Shown: positions 17,436 through 26,197, counted from the first letter of the stretch. The stretch is 31,628 nt of DNA from JACRBK01 sp964427955 (GCA_964427955.1 CAYRWY010000017.1:1-31628); one strand, 5' to 3'. Program-made: numbers and translations. Notes: generated by a model from the sequence alone, not told the origin.

Positions 17436-19673
17436 ATGGCCAAGATCGCGGATCAATATCTGCTGGTAGATCCCTGGCAAATTGTCGAAGAAGGCTTTCA
17501 TCCTGACCGCAGCCAGGTGTCGGAATCGCTGTTTTCGCTGGCGAACGAACACCAGGGCGTGCGCGGCTTTTTCGACGAGGGCTATTCCGGCGCCAGCCTG
17601 ATCGGGGTGTACCTGAACGGCATCTACGAAGAACGCTTCGTCGAAGGGATGGCCTACAAAGGCATCTCGAACCGGCTGGCGTTCATGGTCAACACCGTCA
17701 ACTGGCTCTACACCCGCCTCGACATAGACGGCGAGATACTCGACTTGGCCCGCAGCGCGTTCACCGACTTCCGCCGCACGCTGGATTTTCGCACCGGGGA
17801 GCTGCGGCGCGAGTTCACCTGGGAGACGGCCTCCGGTAAGAAACTTCGGGTCGTCTTCGCACGCGCGCTGAGCATGGAAACCAAAGAACTGGCCTGCCAG
17901 CAGATTCGCCTGACCCCGTGCAATTTTTCGGGCCAGATCACGCTGACGCTGGGGCTGGACTTTGCGATCCGCCACGAGATATACGGCCAGAATTTCTGGA
18001 CCTGCCCGCGCCAGGATCAAGGCGCGCTGCTCGGCGTCAGCCAATCCATCGGGCACCGCCTGTTCGCCGGGATGAAGGTGCGCGCCGACGCGCCGCAGAC
18101 GCCCCTGACCGGCGAAAAATTCACCGGGGTACAGGTGAAACTGGCCGTCACGGAAGGGCAGACCACCACCGTCGAAAAAACGGTGATCCTGCACACCGAC
18201 CGCGACAGCACGCTGCCGCTGGACACCGCCTGGGAACACGGCCTGGCGCAGTTACAGACCGCGAACCAGTCTTACGCCGAGGTTTTCGCCGCGAATCAAG
18301 CGTACTGGGCCGACTTCTGGAATAAGTCCGACATCACCATCGACGGCGACCCGGACACGCAGCAGGGCATCCGCTTCTGCATCTTCCAGATGCAGCAGAC
18401 CTATCGCGGCGTGATCGAGGGCGCGAACATCGGCGCGAAGGGGCTGACCGGCGAAGCCTACAACGGCAACGCCTTTTGGGATACCGAGACCTACTGCCTG
18501 CCGTTTTACCTGTTCAGCCGCCCGACAGCGGCTAAATCGCTGCTCGATTTCCGCTACAAGACGCTGCCGCAGGCCCAGGATCGCGCCCACGCGCTGGACT
18601 GCGAGGGGGCGTGCTACCCGGTGGCGACCTCGGACGGGACCGAAAGCTGCACGCTGTGGCAGCACGCCAGCCTGCAATTCCAGCCGACCACGGCGGTCGC
18701 CTACGCCATCTGGCATTACGTCAAGGTGACCGGCGATACAGCGTTCTTGCGCGGGGAGGGCGCGGCGATGCTGGTGCAGATCTGCCGCTTCCTGGCCAGC
18801 CGGGGACAGTGGTCGCCCCAGGGCAAGTTCGGCTACTACGCCGTGATGGGGCCGGACGAGTTCCAGATGATGGTCAACAACAACGCCTACACCAATTACA
18901 TGGCTAAGCGGACGTTCGAGTTCGCCCTCGACGTCTTGAACGGGACGGATCTGGTCCCGCCCGCCGAGATGGACACCTGGCGGCGCATGGCGGAGGCGAT
19001 GATCATCCCCTACGACTCGCAGACCCGGCGTTACGAGCAGCACGAGGGCTTCTTCAACCTGCCCCACCTCGACGTGGACGCCATCCCGGTGGAGGACTTC
19101 CCGCTCTATCACCACTGGTCCTACGACCGCATCTACCGCAACGACATGATCAAACAGCCCGACGTGCTGATGTTCATGCTCCTCTATAACCAGTCGTTCA
19201 CGCGCGAAGAAAAGCAGGCCAACTACGACTATTACGAGCCGCGCTGCATCCACGAATCGTCGCTGTCGCCGTCGGTGCACTCGATCCTGGCGGCGGAACT
19301 GGGCCGCCACGCGGAAGCGTTCGACTTCTTCCGCTTTGCGGCGCGCATTGACCTGGACAACTACAACCGCAACACCGGCGAGGGCATCCACACCACGTCC
19401 ATCGCCGCGGCCTGGATGAACATCGTCTATGGCTTCGGCGGGATGCGCTCGGACGGCGACGTGCTGTCGTTCGCCCCGACCATCCCGGCGCAGTGGCAGG
19501 GCTACAGCTTCGAGGTCACCTATCATGGATCGGTGCTGCGCGTGGAAGTGACCCAGGAACGGGCGACGATCCGGGTGAAGGAGGGCGCGCCGGTCACTAT
19601 CAAAATCGCCGGACAGATCCAGGAAGTGGACCAGACCGGCCTCTCGAGGAGTTCTCGTGAACTGGAAAATTAG
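17436..19673 (+). CDS. GH65 family glycoside phosphorylase (first copy)
   Basis: This cytoplasmic enzyme has 745 residues. Family GH65 members cleave alpha-glucosides such as maltose, kojibiose, nigerose or trehalose, usually with phosphate to give beta-glucose-1-phosphate. An N-terminal beta-sandwich (about 1-270), a linker, and an (alpha/alpha)6 barrel with a small C-terminal sheet can be traced. The catalytic acid is expected at E475 in GPDEF. Phosphate-site motifs are present: HESSLS at 606-611 and GIHTTS at 650-655. The motif after GPDE is FQ where most members I remember have YH or FH. No signal peptide is seen. The gene overlaps the next GH65 gene by 17 bases. The disaccharide used cannot be told from the sequence. 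Confidence 0.9.
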   Translation: MAKIADQYLLVDPWQIVEEGFHPDRSQVSESLFSLANEHQGVRGFFDEGYSGASLIGVYLNGIYEERFVEGMAYKGISNRLAFMVNTVNWLYTRLDIDGEILDLARSAFTDFRRTLDFRTGELRREFTWETASGKKLRVVFARALSMETKELACQQIRLTPCNFSGQITLTLGLDFAIRHEIYGQNFWTCPRQDQGALLGVSQSIGHRLFAGMKVRADAPQTPLTGEKFTGVQVKLAVTEGQTTTVEKTVILHTDRDSTLPLDTAWEHGLAQLQTANQSYAEVFAANQAYWADFWNKSDITIDGDPDTQQGIRFCIFQMQQTYRGVIEGANIGAKGLTGEAYNGNAFWDTETYCLPFYLFSRPTAAKSLLDFRYKTLPQAQDRAHALDCEGACYPVATSDGTESCTLWQHASLQFQPTTAVAYAIWHYVKVTGDTAFLRGEGAAMLVQICRFLASRGQWSPQGKFGYYAVMGPDEFQMMVNNNAYTNYMAKRTFEFALDVLNGTDLVPPAEMDTWRRMAEAMIIPYDSQTRRYEQHEGFFNLPHLDVDAIPVEDFPLYHHWSYDRIYRNDMIKQPDVLMFMLLYNQSFTREEKQANYDYYEPRCIHESSLSPSVHSILAAELGRHAEAFDFFRFAARIDLDNYNRNTGEGIHTTSIAAAWMNIVYGFGGMRSDGDVLSFAPTIPAQWQGYSFEVTYHGSVLRVEVTQERATIRVKEGAPVTIKIAGQIQEVDQTGLSRSSRELEN

Positions 19674-21966
19674 CGAAACCCACCAACTGGCTCCCGAAGA
19701 CGTAGACCGCCGGGGCAATAAGCTGCTGATTGGCAACGGCTATATCGGCTATCGCGGCACGCTGGAAGAATTCAACAAGGAGCAAAAAACGGCGACCATC
19801 GTCGCCGGGCTGTACGACAAGGTGGGCGACCGCTGGCGCGAGCCGGTCAACCTGCCGAACGGTGGTTTCGTGCAGGTGCTGTATCGCGGCGCGCCGCTGC
19901 ACGCGCTGACCAGCCGGGTGCTGGAACACCGGCAGAGCGTAGACCTGCGCCATGCCCTGCACGAGCGCGAAACACATTTCGCAGCCGACGACGGCACGCG
20001 CTTCACGATCCAGGCCCGCCGCTTCGCCAGTCTGGCGCGGCTGCATCTGCTGTGCCTCGAATACACCATCAGCGCGGATCGGGACTGCGAGATCGACCTC
20101 CTGGCAGGCGTCGATGGCGACGTCTGGGACATCAACGGCCCGCACCTGGAAAACGTGATCGCCAGCGCACAGGACGGGATCGTCTCGGTCGCCGCGATGA
20201 CGCACGAAAACGCCGTGCCGGTGGCCGTTTCCGAAGCCTTAACCCCCTCGCCCTCTGCTCTCTCCCAGGGGGCGAGGGAACTCCCTTTCGCAGCACGCGA
20301 CGCCGCCGCGATCCGGCACCTGACCGGCCTGCGCCTGCAAAAAGGCGTCCCGCTCACCCTGTACAAATATGTGGCGCACGCCACCGGGCTGGAGACCGGC
20401 GATCCCCTGGCGTCCAGCCGCCAACGCTGCCAGGAAGCGGCGGCGCTGGGCTTCGCGGCCCTGCTGGCCGAACACGCCGCCCGATGGGAGCGGCGCTGGG
20501 ACGACTGTGACGTACAGATCGAGGGCGACGATCCGGCGCAGCTCGCCCTGCGCTTCAGCATCTATCACCTGCTGGCCATCGTGCCCACGCACACCGAACG
20601 CTGCTCGATCCCCGCGCGCGGCATGTCGGGCCAGATGTACAAAGGGGCGATTTTCTGGGATACCGAAATCTTCATGCTGCCGTTCTTCACCTACGCCTTC
20701 CCGGATCTGGCGCGCAACCTGCTGCTGTACCGCTATCACACCCTCGACGGCGCGCGGCGCAAGGCCGGGGAGTACGGCTACCGCGGCGCATACTATGCCT
20801 GGGAAAGCCAGGAAACCGGCGACGACGCCTGCACCCTGTACGCCGTCACGGACGTGTTCACCAACCGCCCCATGCGCACCTACTTTCGCGACAAGCAGGT
20901 CCACATCAGCGGCGACGTCGTGTACGCCTTCTGGCACTACTACGCGGCGACCGGCGACATGACAATCTGGTTGGACGGCGGGGCCGAAGTGGTCTTCGAG
21001 TGCGCGCGCTTCTTCCTGTCGTACACCTACTTCAATCCCGACAAGGGGCGTTACGAAATTCTGGACGTGACCGGCCCGGACGAATATCACGAGCGCGTCC
21101 ACAACAACGCCTTCACCAACCGGATGGTGACCCATACGCTCGAAACGTGCCTGCACGTGGCGGACCTTCTGCACGGCGCGGCTCCGGAATTCCTGGCAGA
21201 GTTGGTCGAAAAGCTGGATTTCGGGGGCGACCTGGCCCTGATCCGCGAGATCACATCCCGCCTGTACCAGCCCGACGTCACGCCGCCGGGCGGCCTGATC
21301 CCGCAGTTCGACGGCTATTTCCAGCTCGACGATCCCAGCCTGCCGGACCTGCTGGCGCGCAAGCTGCACCCGCACGAATATCTCGGCGGCGGCAACGGCC
21401 TGGCCATGACGACCCAGATCATCAAACAGGCGGACGTGGTGCTGATGCTGTTTCTGTTCGGCGAACGCTACCCGCTCGCCACGAAAGCCGCCAACTGGGA
21501 ATACTACGAACCCCGCACCGAACACGGCTCCAGCCTGAGCGCGTGCTCCTATTCGCTCGTCGCGGCGCAGTTGGGCAAGGTAGACTGGGCGTACAGGTAT
21601 TTCATGAAAACCGCGACCATCGACCTGAACGGCGAGGGCAAACAGTACGTCGGCACACTGTACATCGGCGGCACGCACCCTGCGGGCAACGGTGGCGCGT
21701 GGCTGTCCGCCGTGTTCGGGCTGGGCGGCATCCAGTACACCGGCGAAGTGCTCGCCATCAACCCGCACCTGCCCGCCAACTGGCAGAAAGTCAGCCTGCC
21801 GTTCACCCTGCGGGGGCAAAAACTGCGCCTGACCCTCACGCACGAGCGCGTCACCGTCAAGCCGGTCCACGCCCTCAGCGCGCCGTTGACCGTGGCCGTC
21901 GGCGCGACAACCTATCCCCTGATCGCCACCGATGAGGTTATAATTCCCCTCAGGAGCGAGGTGTGA
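19657..21966 (+). CDS. GH65 family glycoside phosphorylase or hydrolase (second copy)
   Basis: This is a second, divergent GH65 enzyme of 769 residues, presumably cytoplasmic. The standard VTGPDEYHERVHNN motif is intact (E476 expected catalytic acid), as is HGSSLS at 623-628. In place of the usual HxTS-type loop it has THPAGNGGAW (H674). The start is a GTG at 19657 inside the end of the first GH65 gene, with GAGGAG six bases upstream, so translation is coupled. Residues about 196-212 are encoded by a GC-rich palindromic repeat that looks inserted in frame (SEALTPSPSALSQGAREL). Two different GH65 proteins in one operon suggest two linkages or two steps of one pathway. Phosphorylase activity is likely but not certain. 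Confidence 0.88.
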   Translation: MNWKISETHQLAPEDVDRRGNKLLIGNGYIGYRGTLEEFNKEQKTATIVAGLYDKVGDRWREPVNLPNGGFVQVLYRGAPLHALTSRVLEHRQSVDLRHALHERETHFAADDGTRFTIQARRFASLARLHLLCLEYTISADRDCEIDLLAGVDGDVWDINGPHLENVIASAQDGIVSVAAMTHENAVPVAVSEALTPSPSALSQGARELPFAARDAAAIRHLTGLRLQKGVPLTLYKYVAHATGLETGDPLASSRQRCQEAAALGFAALLAEHAARWERRWDDCDVQIEGDDPAQLALRFSIYHLLAIVPTHTERCSIPARGMSGQMYKGAIFWDTEIFMLPFFTYAFPDLARNLLLYRYHTLDGARRKAGEYGYRGAYYAWESQETGDDACTLYAVTDVFTNRPMRTYFRDKQVHISGDVVYAFWHYYAATGDMTIWLDGGAEVVFECARFFLSYTYFNPDKGRYEILDVTGPDEYHERVHNNAFTNRMVTHTLETCLHVADLLHGAAPEFLAELVEKLDFGGDLALIREITSRLYQPDVTPPGGLIPQFDGYFQLDDPSLPDLLARKLHPHEYLGGGNGLAMTTQIIKQADVVLMLFLFGERYPLATKAANWEYYEPRTEHGSSLSACSYSLVAAQLGKVDWAYRYFMKTATIDLNGEGKQYVGTLYIGGTHPAGNGGAWLSAVFGLGGIQYTGEVLAINPHLPANWQKVSLPFTLRGQKLRLTLTHERVTVKPVHALSAPLTVAVGATTYPLIATDEVIIPLRSEV
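20243..20278. repeat. Palindromic repeat inserted in frame in the second GH65 gene
   Basis: Perfect 9-base arms CCCTCGCCC (20245-20253) and GGGCGAGGG (20270-20278) enclose a pyrimidine-rich loop with TCTCCC. The composition differs from the flanking coding sequence, and the encoded peptide (about LTPSPSALSQGAREL) is low-complexity. It resembles the small CCCTC...GAGGG palindromic repeats that are dispersed in some bacterial genomes. The reading frame is kept. Confidence 0.65.
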
Positions 21967-23183
21967 TGATCACGAAACGCTGGATCGGGATCGTGGCGCT
22001 GGCCGGATGGTGCAGCGTGCTACTCTTCTCACGCCCGCAGGCTGCTATGAGCGACGAGCATCGACCGCTGCTGCTGGCGCATTACATGCCCTGGTACCAG
22101 ACCCCGGACGGGCACGGCACCTGGGGCTGGCACTGGACAATGGATCACTTCAATCCGGCGCAGACCGACGCCAACGGACGCCCGGAGATCGCCTCACATT
22201 TTATGCCGCTGACCGGTCCCTACGATTCCAGCGACGAAGCCCTGCTCGACTACCAGGTGCTGCTGATGAAGATCAGCGGGATCGACGGCGTGATCGTCGA
22301 TTGGTACGGGATGGAGAGCTTCCGTGATTACGGGACCCTCCACGAGAGCACGGAAAAACTGTTCGCCGCCGTGAAAAAGGCGGGGTTGATCTTCGCCATC
22401 TGCTACGAAGACCAGTCGATCCTGCACATGGTCGAAGGCAATCATCTGACCGGCGACGAGGCCCTGGCGCACGGGCAGGACGTGCTGCGCTACATGCAGG
22501 ATCACTGGTTCAGCGATGAGGTATATCTGAAATACGAGGGACAGCCGGTGCTGTTCGTGTTTGGCCCGCAGTATTTCAAGAGTTCGACCCAGTGGGACAG
22601 CCTGTTTGAGGGGATCGAGCCGCGCCCGGCGCTGGTGACGTTGGATAAGCACATGGTTTCCGGCGCGCTGTCCAGCTATCCCTGGCCGCCCAACTTCGGG
22701 ATCACGCTCAACCAGCCCGCGCTGGAAGCCTATCTCACTCAGTTCTACCGTAAGGCGGGCCGCTGGGACTACGTGGTAGGCGGGGCTTTCCCTGGCTTCT
22801 ACGACATCTACCAGGAAGCAGGCGTCCGCAACAGCTACGGCTATATCGACGCGCAGCAGGGCGAAACCTTCCGCTACACGCTGCAACTGGCGCTCGATCA
22901 ACACCCGGATGTGGTGCAGTTGATCACCTGGAACGACTACGGCGAAGGGACCAACATCGAGCCGACCGAAGAATACGGCACCCAATACCTGGAAATGGTG
23001 CAGGACGCCCGCCGGGCGCTGGACGGATCGGGCTTCATCTATACCGCCGACGATTTGCAGCTTCCGCTCACGCTGTACCACCTGCGCCAGGATCACCCCG
23101 ACGACGCCCGGCTGGACGACGCTTTCGACGCGATCATCGCCGGAGATACTGCCACCGCGGCCCGCCTGCTCGCCGGGTTCTGA
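21966..23183 (+). CDS. Secreted GH71/GH99-like glycoside hydrolase
   Basis: This exported protein of about 405 residues resembles the GH99/GH71 (alpha/beta barrel) families, which contain endo-alpha-mannosidases and alpha-1,3-glucanases. A signal peptide covers about residues 1-28. Motifs are AHYMPWY near residue 38, GIDGVIVDWYG near 108 and WNDYGEGTNIEPT at 322-334, where E327 and E332 lie in the segment that holds the catalytic acids in GH99. The ATG at 21966 overlaps the GH65 stop (TGATG) and has AGGAG nine bases upstream; a GTG three bases earlier is also possible. As the last gene of the operon it probably makes the oligosaccharides that the ABC transporter imports. The exact family assignment needs a profile search. 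Confidence 0.8.
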   Translation: MITKRWIGIVALAGWCSVLLFSRPQAAMSDEHRPLLLAHYMPWYQTPDGHGTWGWHWTMDHFNPAQTDANGRPEIASHFMPLTGPYDSSDEALLDYQVLLMKISGIDGVIVDWYGMESFRDYGTLHESTEKLFAAVKKAGLIFAICYEDQSILHMVEGNHLTGDEALAHGQDVLRYMQDHWFSDEVYLKYEGQPVLFVFGPQYFKSSTQWDSLFEGIEPRPALVTLDKHMVSGALSSYPWPPNFGITLNQPALEAYLTQFYRKAGRWDYVVGGAFPGFYDIYQEAGVRNSYGYIDAQQGETFRYTLQLALDQHPDVVQLITWNDYGEGTNIEPTEEYGTQYLEMVQDARRALDGSGFIYTADDLQLPLTLYHLRQDHPDDARLDDAFDAIIAGDTATAARLLAGF

Positions 23184-23214
23184 CACTTTTCGTTCCCGAC
23201 ATAGGTAACATCCC

Positions 23215-23243
23215 ACGCCCGCAGCGGAATTCCCTGCGGGCGT
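23215..23243 (+). terminator. Weak terminator-like hairpin ending the GH65 operon
   Basis: A perfect 10-base stem (ACGCCCGCAG at 23215-23224 and CTGCGGGCGT at 23234-23243) lies 31 bases after the GH71/GH99-like stop codon. The following bases (TACAATGTCTT) are only weakly T-rich, so termination may be partial or factor-assisted. Confidence 0.5.
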
Positions 23244-23262
23244 TACAATGTCTTAACACGAT

Positions 23263-23291
23263 TTGACAAAGCGCCTACCGTGCGGTAGCAA
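23263..23291 (+). promoter_or_regulatory. Candidate ftcD promoter with inverted repeat in the spacer
   Basis: TTGACA (23263-23268) is followed after 17 bases by a weak -10, TAGCAA (23286-23291). Between them lies the inverted repeat CTACCG-TG-CGGTAG (23275-23288), well placed for a repressor or a MerR-like activator. The -35 is convincing; the -10 and the regulatory role are tentative. Confidence 0.4.
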
Positions 23292-23345
23292 TACACGCTA
23301 CAACCTATGAAAGGGGTCTGGCGCTCAGCGCGCCGAGAGTAACTT

Positions 23346-24941
23346 ATGAAGCGACCGTTGGTGGAATGCATTCCTAATTTTAGCGAAGGGCGGCGGCAGG
23401 ACGTGATCGAGCTGATCGTCCGGGCGATGCGGCAGGCGGCGCCGGTGCATGTGCTGGATACCAGCAGCGATGCCGATCACAACCGCACCGTCGTCACCTT
23501 CGTGGGCACGCCGGAAGCCGTCGAGCGCGCCATGTTCGCTGCCATCCGCACCGCAGCGGAACAGATCGACATGACCACGCACACCGGCGAGCATCCCCGG
23601 CTGGGCGCGACGGACGTGGTGCCGTTCGTGCCGATCCGCGACGTCACCATGCAGGACTGCGTGGAGATCGCGCAGCGGCTGGGGCAGCGGGTGGGCGACG
23701 AGTTGGGCATCCCGGTCTACCTGTACGAAGCCGCCGCGACCCGCCCGGATCGCGCTAACCTGGCCAAGCTGCGCAGCGTGAAATTTCAGTACGAACAGCT
23801 CAAAGAGGTCATCGCCACCGATCCGCACCGGATGCCGGATTTCGGCCCGGCAGAGGTCGGGCGAGCCGGGGCGTCGGTGATCGGAGCGCGCCCGCCGCTG
23901 GTGGCGTTCAACGTCTATCTCAACACCGGCGACATCACCATCGCCGAGAAGATCGCCAAAGCCGTCCGCCACTCGAACGGGGGATTGGCCTATCTCAAGG
24001 CCAACGGCTTCCTGGTCGAAGGGCAAGCCCAGGTGTCGATGAACCTGACCGATTACCGCAAGACGCCCGTTTACCGCGTGGTGGAGATGATCCGGCGCGA
24101 AGCGGCCCGCTACGGCGCAGCAGTCACCACCAGCGAATTGATCGGGCTGGCCCCGCAGGAATTTTTCGTGGACGCCGCCCGCTGGTATTTGCAGCTTGAC
24201 CGGTTCGAGCCGGACCAGATTTTGGAATATCGCATCCAGCAGGCCGAAGCGCAGTCGCCGCTGGCCGCCGAAGAGCCGCCCATCCCGGACGAAGCGTCGC
24301 GCCCGGTCGCCACCATCGAGCCGCAGCCCCGCACGCCGTCGCCGTTCGTGAGCGCCGTCGCCGAGGGGACACCCACACCGGGCGGGGGAGCGGTCGCGGC
24401 CCTGGCCGGATCACTCTGCGCCGCCCTGAGCGAGATGGTCGCGCGCCTGACCACCGGCAAAAAGCGTTATGCCGAGGTCGAGGAAACCATGATCGCCATC
24501 AGCGCCGCCGCGAGCGATCTGCGGGTGCGGCTGCTCGCCGCTATCGACGACGACATCCAGGCGTTCAATGCCGTGCTGGCCGCCTACCGCCTGACGAAAG
24601 ACGATCCGGCCCGGCCCGCAGCTATCCAGGCCGCGATCCAGCACGCGGCGGACGTGCCGCTGAACGTCGCGCGGCTGGCCATCGAAGCGATGCAGTTAGC
24701 CGAAAAAGTCGCCCGCCAGGGCAATCTCAACGCCGCCAGCGATGCGGGCGTGGCCGCCCTGATGGGACTGGCCGCCGTCGAAGGGGCGTCCCTGAACGTG
24801 CGGATCAACGCCGCGACGCTGGACGATCACGATCTCGCCGCGCGCTACCGCCGTGACAGCGCGGCCCTGGCCGCGCGCGCGCGCGCGCTGCGTGACAGCA
24901 CTATCGCCGCCGCCGAACAGCGGGCCGGGATCGCGGAATAA
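23346..24941 (+). CDS. ftcD: Formiminotransferase-cyclodeaminase fusion protein
   Basis: This 531-residue cytoplasmic protein joins two folate enzymes. Residues about 1-300 are glutamate formimidoyltransferase (N- and C-terminal subdomains); HTGEHPRLGATD at 79-90 includes H83, at the position of the catalytic His of the mammalian enzyme. After a Pro-rich linker (about 300-330) comes formimidoyl-tetrahydrofolate cyclodeaminase (about 333-531), starting PFVSAVAEGTPTPGGGAVAAL. Together they move the formimino group of formiminoglutamate, from histidine breakdown, to tetrahydrofolate and release ammonia to give methenyl-THF. Both halves look intact. No other histidine-degradation gene is nearby. 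A GC dinucleotide run near the 3' end encodes ARAR. The M23 lipoprotein gene follows after 35 bases. Confidence 0.94.
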   Translation: MKRPLVECIPNFSEGRRQDVIELIVRAMRQAAPVHVLDTSSDADHNRTVVTFVGTPEAVERAMFAAIRTAAEQIDMTTHTGEHPRLGATDVVPFVPIRDVTMQDCVEIAQRLGQRVGDELGIPVYLYEAAATRPDRANLAKLRSVKFQYEQLKEVIATDPHRMPDFGPAEVGRAGASVIGARPPLVAFNVYLNTGDITIAEKIAKAVRHSNGGLAYLKANGFLVEGQAQVSMNLTDYRKTPVYRVVEMIRREAARYGAAVTTSELIGLAPQEFFVDAARWYLQLDRFEPDQILEYRIQQAEAQSPLAAEEPPIPDEASRPVATIEPQPRTPSPFVSAVAEGTPTPGGGAVAALAGSLCAALSEMVARLTTGKKRYAEVEETMIAISAAASDLRVRLLAAIDDDIQAFNAVLAAYRLTKDDPARPAAIQAAIQHAADVPLNVARLAIEAMQLAEKVARQGNLNAASDAGVAALMGLAAVEGASLNVRINAATLDDHDLAARYRRDSAALAARARALRDSTIAAAEQRAGIAE

Positions 24942-24976
24942 CCCACCACACATCGGATACAAAGAGGCATTACATC

Positions 24977-26155
24977 GTGCGCAGGTTTGTAACTCGTCAT
25001 TCATGGGTCCTGGTTGGCCTGCTGATCGCTTCGGGAGCAATCAGCGCCTGTGACAACCAGACCCAGCAGGCCACCACCACCGTCCCGATTTCATCTCCCA
25101 CCCCGACCGAAGACGATCTGGCGACCCTGATCGCCATGCAGCAGCAGGCGACGCGGGTGCCCTCGGCCACGCCGATCCCGACGGCGACCCCGACCTTCAC
25201 GCCCTCGCCGACCGCCACCGCAACGCTGACGCCCACGCCGACAGAGACGCCGCTCCCCACCAACACGCTGACGGTGGTCCCGACGACACGCCCACCCTCC
25301 TACACGCCGTATCCGACCAATACGCCGCGCGCGCTACCGACGCTGGCCCCCAGCGCCGCCGCCGTCGCGATGTATGAGCAGGTCGGGGAGATTCGCGATC
25401 ATTACTGGCTGGCCCGACCTTTCCCGCGCGATTCCACCAACACCGTGCAGGATTACCCCTCGCGCAGTTATTCCTACGGCACGATGGGCGACTCGCTGCT
25501 CCAGACGCACCACGGGGAAGACTTTCAAAGCCCGAACGGGACGCCGATCCTGGCGGTGGCCGACGGGTGGGTGTTTTACGCCGGGAGCGATGCCGACGTG
25601 AAGTTCGGCCCGAAGAACGATTTCTACGGCAACCTGGTAGTGATCGAACACGACCTGAAAGCGCCCGACGGGCGCACGCTGTACACACTGTACGGCCACA
25701 TGTCTCACGTGGATGTCGAGGCCGGCCAGCGGGTCAAGCTTCAAGAGCGGATCGGCCAGGTTGGCTCCACCGGCGTGGCCCTCGGCCCACACCTGCACCT
25801 CGAAGTTCGCCTCGGCGATCCCTACGACTACGGCAGCACCTACAACCCTGACCTGTGGATACGTCCCTGGTCGGGCTATGGGACGTTGATCGGGCGCGTC
25901 ACGGATTCGGCGGGCAACAAGGTCTACAGCGTCACCATCGGCATCGAGCCGGAAAGCGGGCCGAACCGCACGACCTATACCTACGCGGACGACTACGTCA
26001 ACCCCGACTCGTACTACGGAGAAAATTTCAGCTATGGCGACCTACCGGCGGGGAACTACCAGGTGACGGTGCGCAAACGGGGCATCCTGCGCTACAAAGG
26101 TTCTGTTACCGTCCAGGCGGGGCAGACCAACTGGCTGACCGTTGTGATGAACTAA
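24977..26155 (+). CDS. M23 family metallopeptidase lipoprotein
   Basis: This is an exported, lipid-anchored peptidoglycan peptidase-like protein of 392 residues. The signal peptide ends in a lipobox with cysteine at about 25 (GAISAC). A Thr/Pro-rich linker (about 38-125) spaces it from the membrane. The LytM/M23 domain holds the zinc ligands H178 and D182 (HHGED), a GHMSHV segment, and H272/H274 in GPHLHLEV, so it should be active. A small beta-sandwich resembling carboxypeptidase-regulatory domains follows (about 300-392). The start is a GTG at 24977 with AGAGG nine bases upstream. It lies 35 bases after ftcD and is followed by a strong terminator. Function in wall remodelling is inference from the family. 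Confidence 0.92.
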   Translation: MRRFVTRHSWVLVGLLIASGAISACDNQTQQATTTVPISSPTPTEDDLATLIAMQQQATRVPSATPIPTATPTFTPSPTATATLTPTPTETPLPTNTLTVVPTTRPPSYTPYPTNTPRALPTLAPSAAAVAMYEQVGEIRDHYWLARPFPRDSTNTVQDYPSRSYSYGTMGDSLLQTHHGEDFQSPNGTPILAVADGWVFYAGSDADVKFGPKNDFYGNLVVIEHDLKAPDGRTLYTLYGHMSHVDVEAGQRVKLQERIGQVGSTGVALGPHLHLEVRLGDPYDYGSTYNPDLWIRPWSGYGTLIGRVTDSAGNKVYSVTIGIEPESGPNRTTYTYADDYVNPDSYYGENFSYGDLPAGNYQVTVRKRGILRYKGSVTVQAGQTNWLTVVMN

Positions 26156-26160
26156 GCGAA

Positions 26161-26188
26161 GGGCCTCCGCGATTGGGAGGCCCTTTTT
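26161..26188 (+). terminator. Rho-independent terminator after the M23 gene
   Basis: GGGCCTCC (26161-26168) pairs with GGAGGCCC (26176-26183) over a 7-base loop, followed by TTTTT. It lies five bases after the M23 stop codon and between convergent genes. Confidence 0.9.
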
Positions 26189-26197
26189 ATTCAGCAC

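Noticed and set aside
18252..19736. Open frame of 494 codons on the minus strand opposite the first GH65 gene.
   Set aside because: Another high-GC antisense shadow with no motifs.
20239..21870. Open frame of 543 codons on the minus strand within the second GH65 gene.
   Set aside because: No recognisable domain, and the plus strand carries clear GH65 motifs with a good ribosome-binding site.
24869..24886. GC dinucleotide run near the end of ftcD.
   Set aside because: It encodes an Ala/Arg helix consistent with the cyclodeaminase end; simple coding composition explains it.
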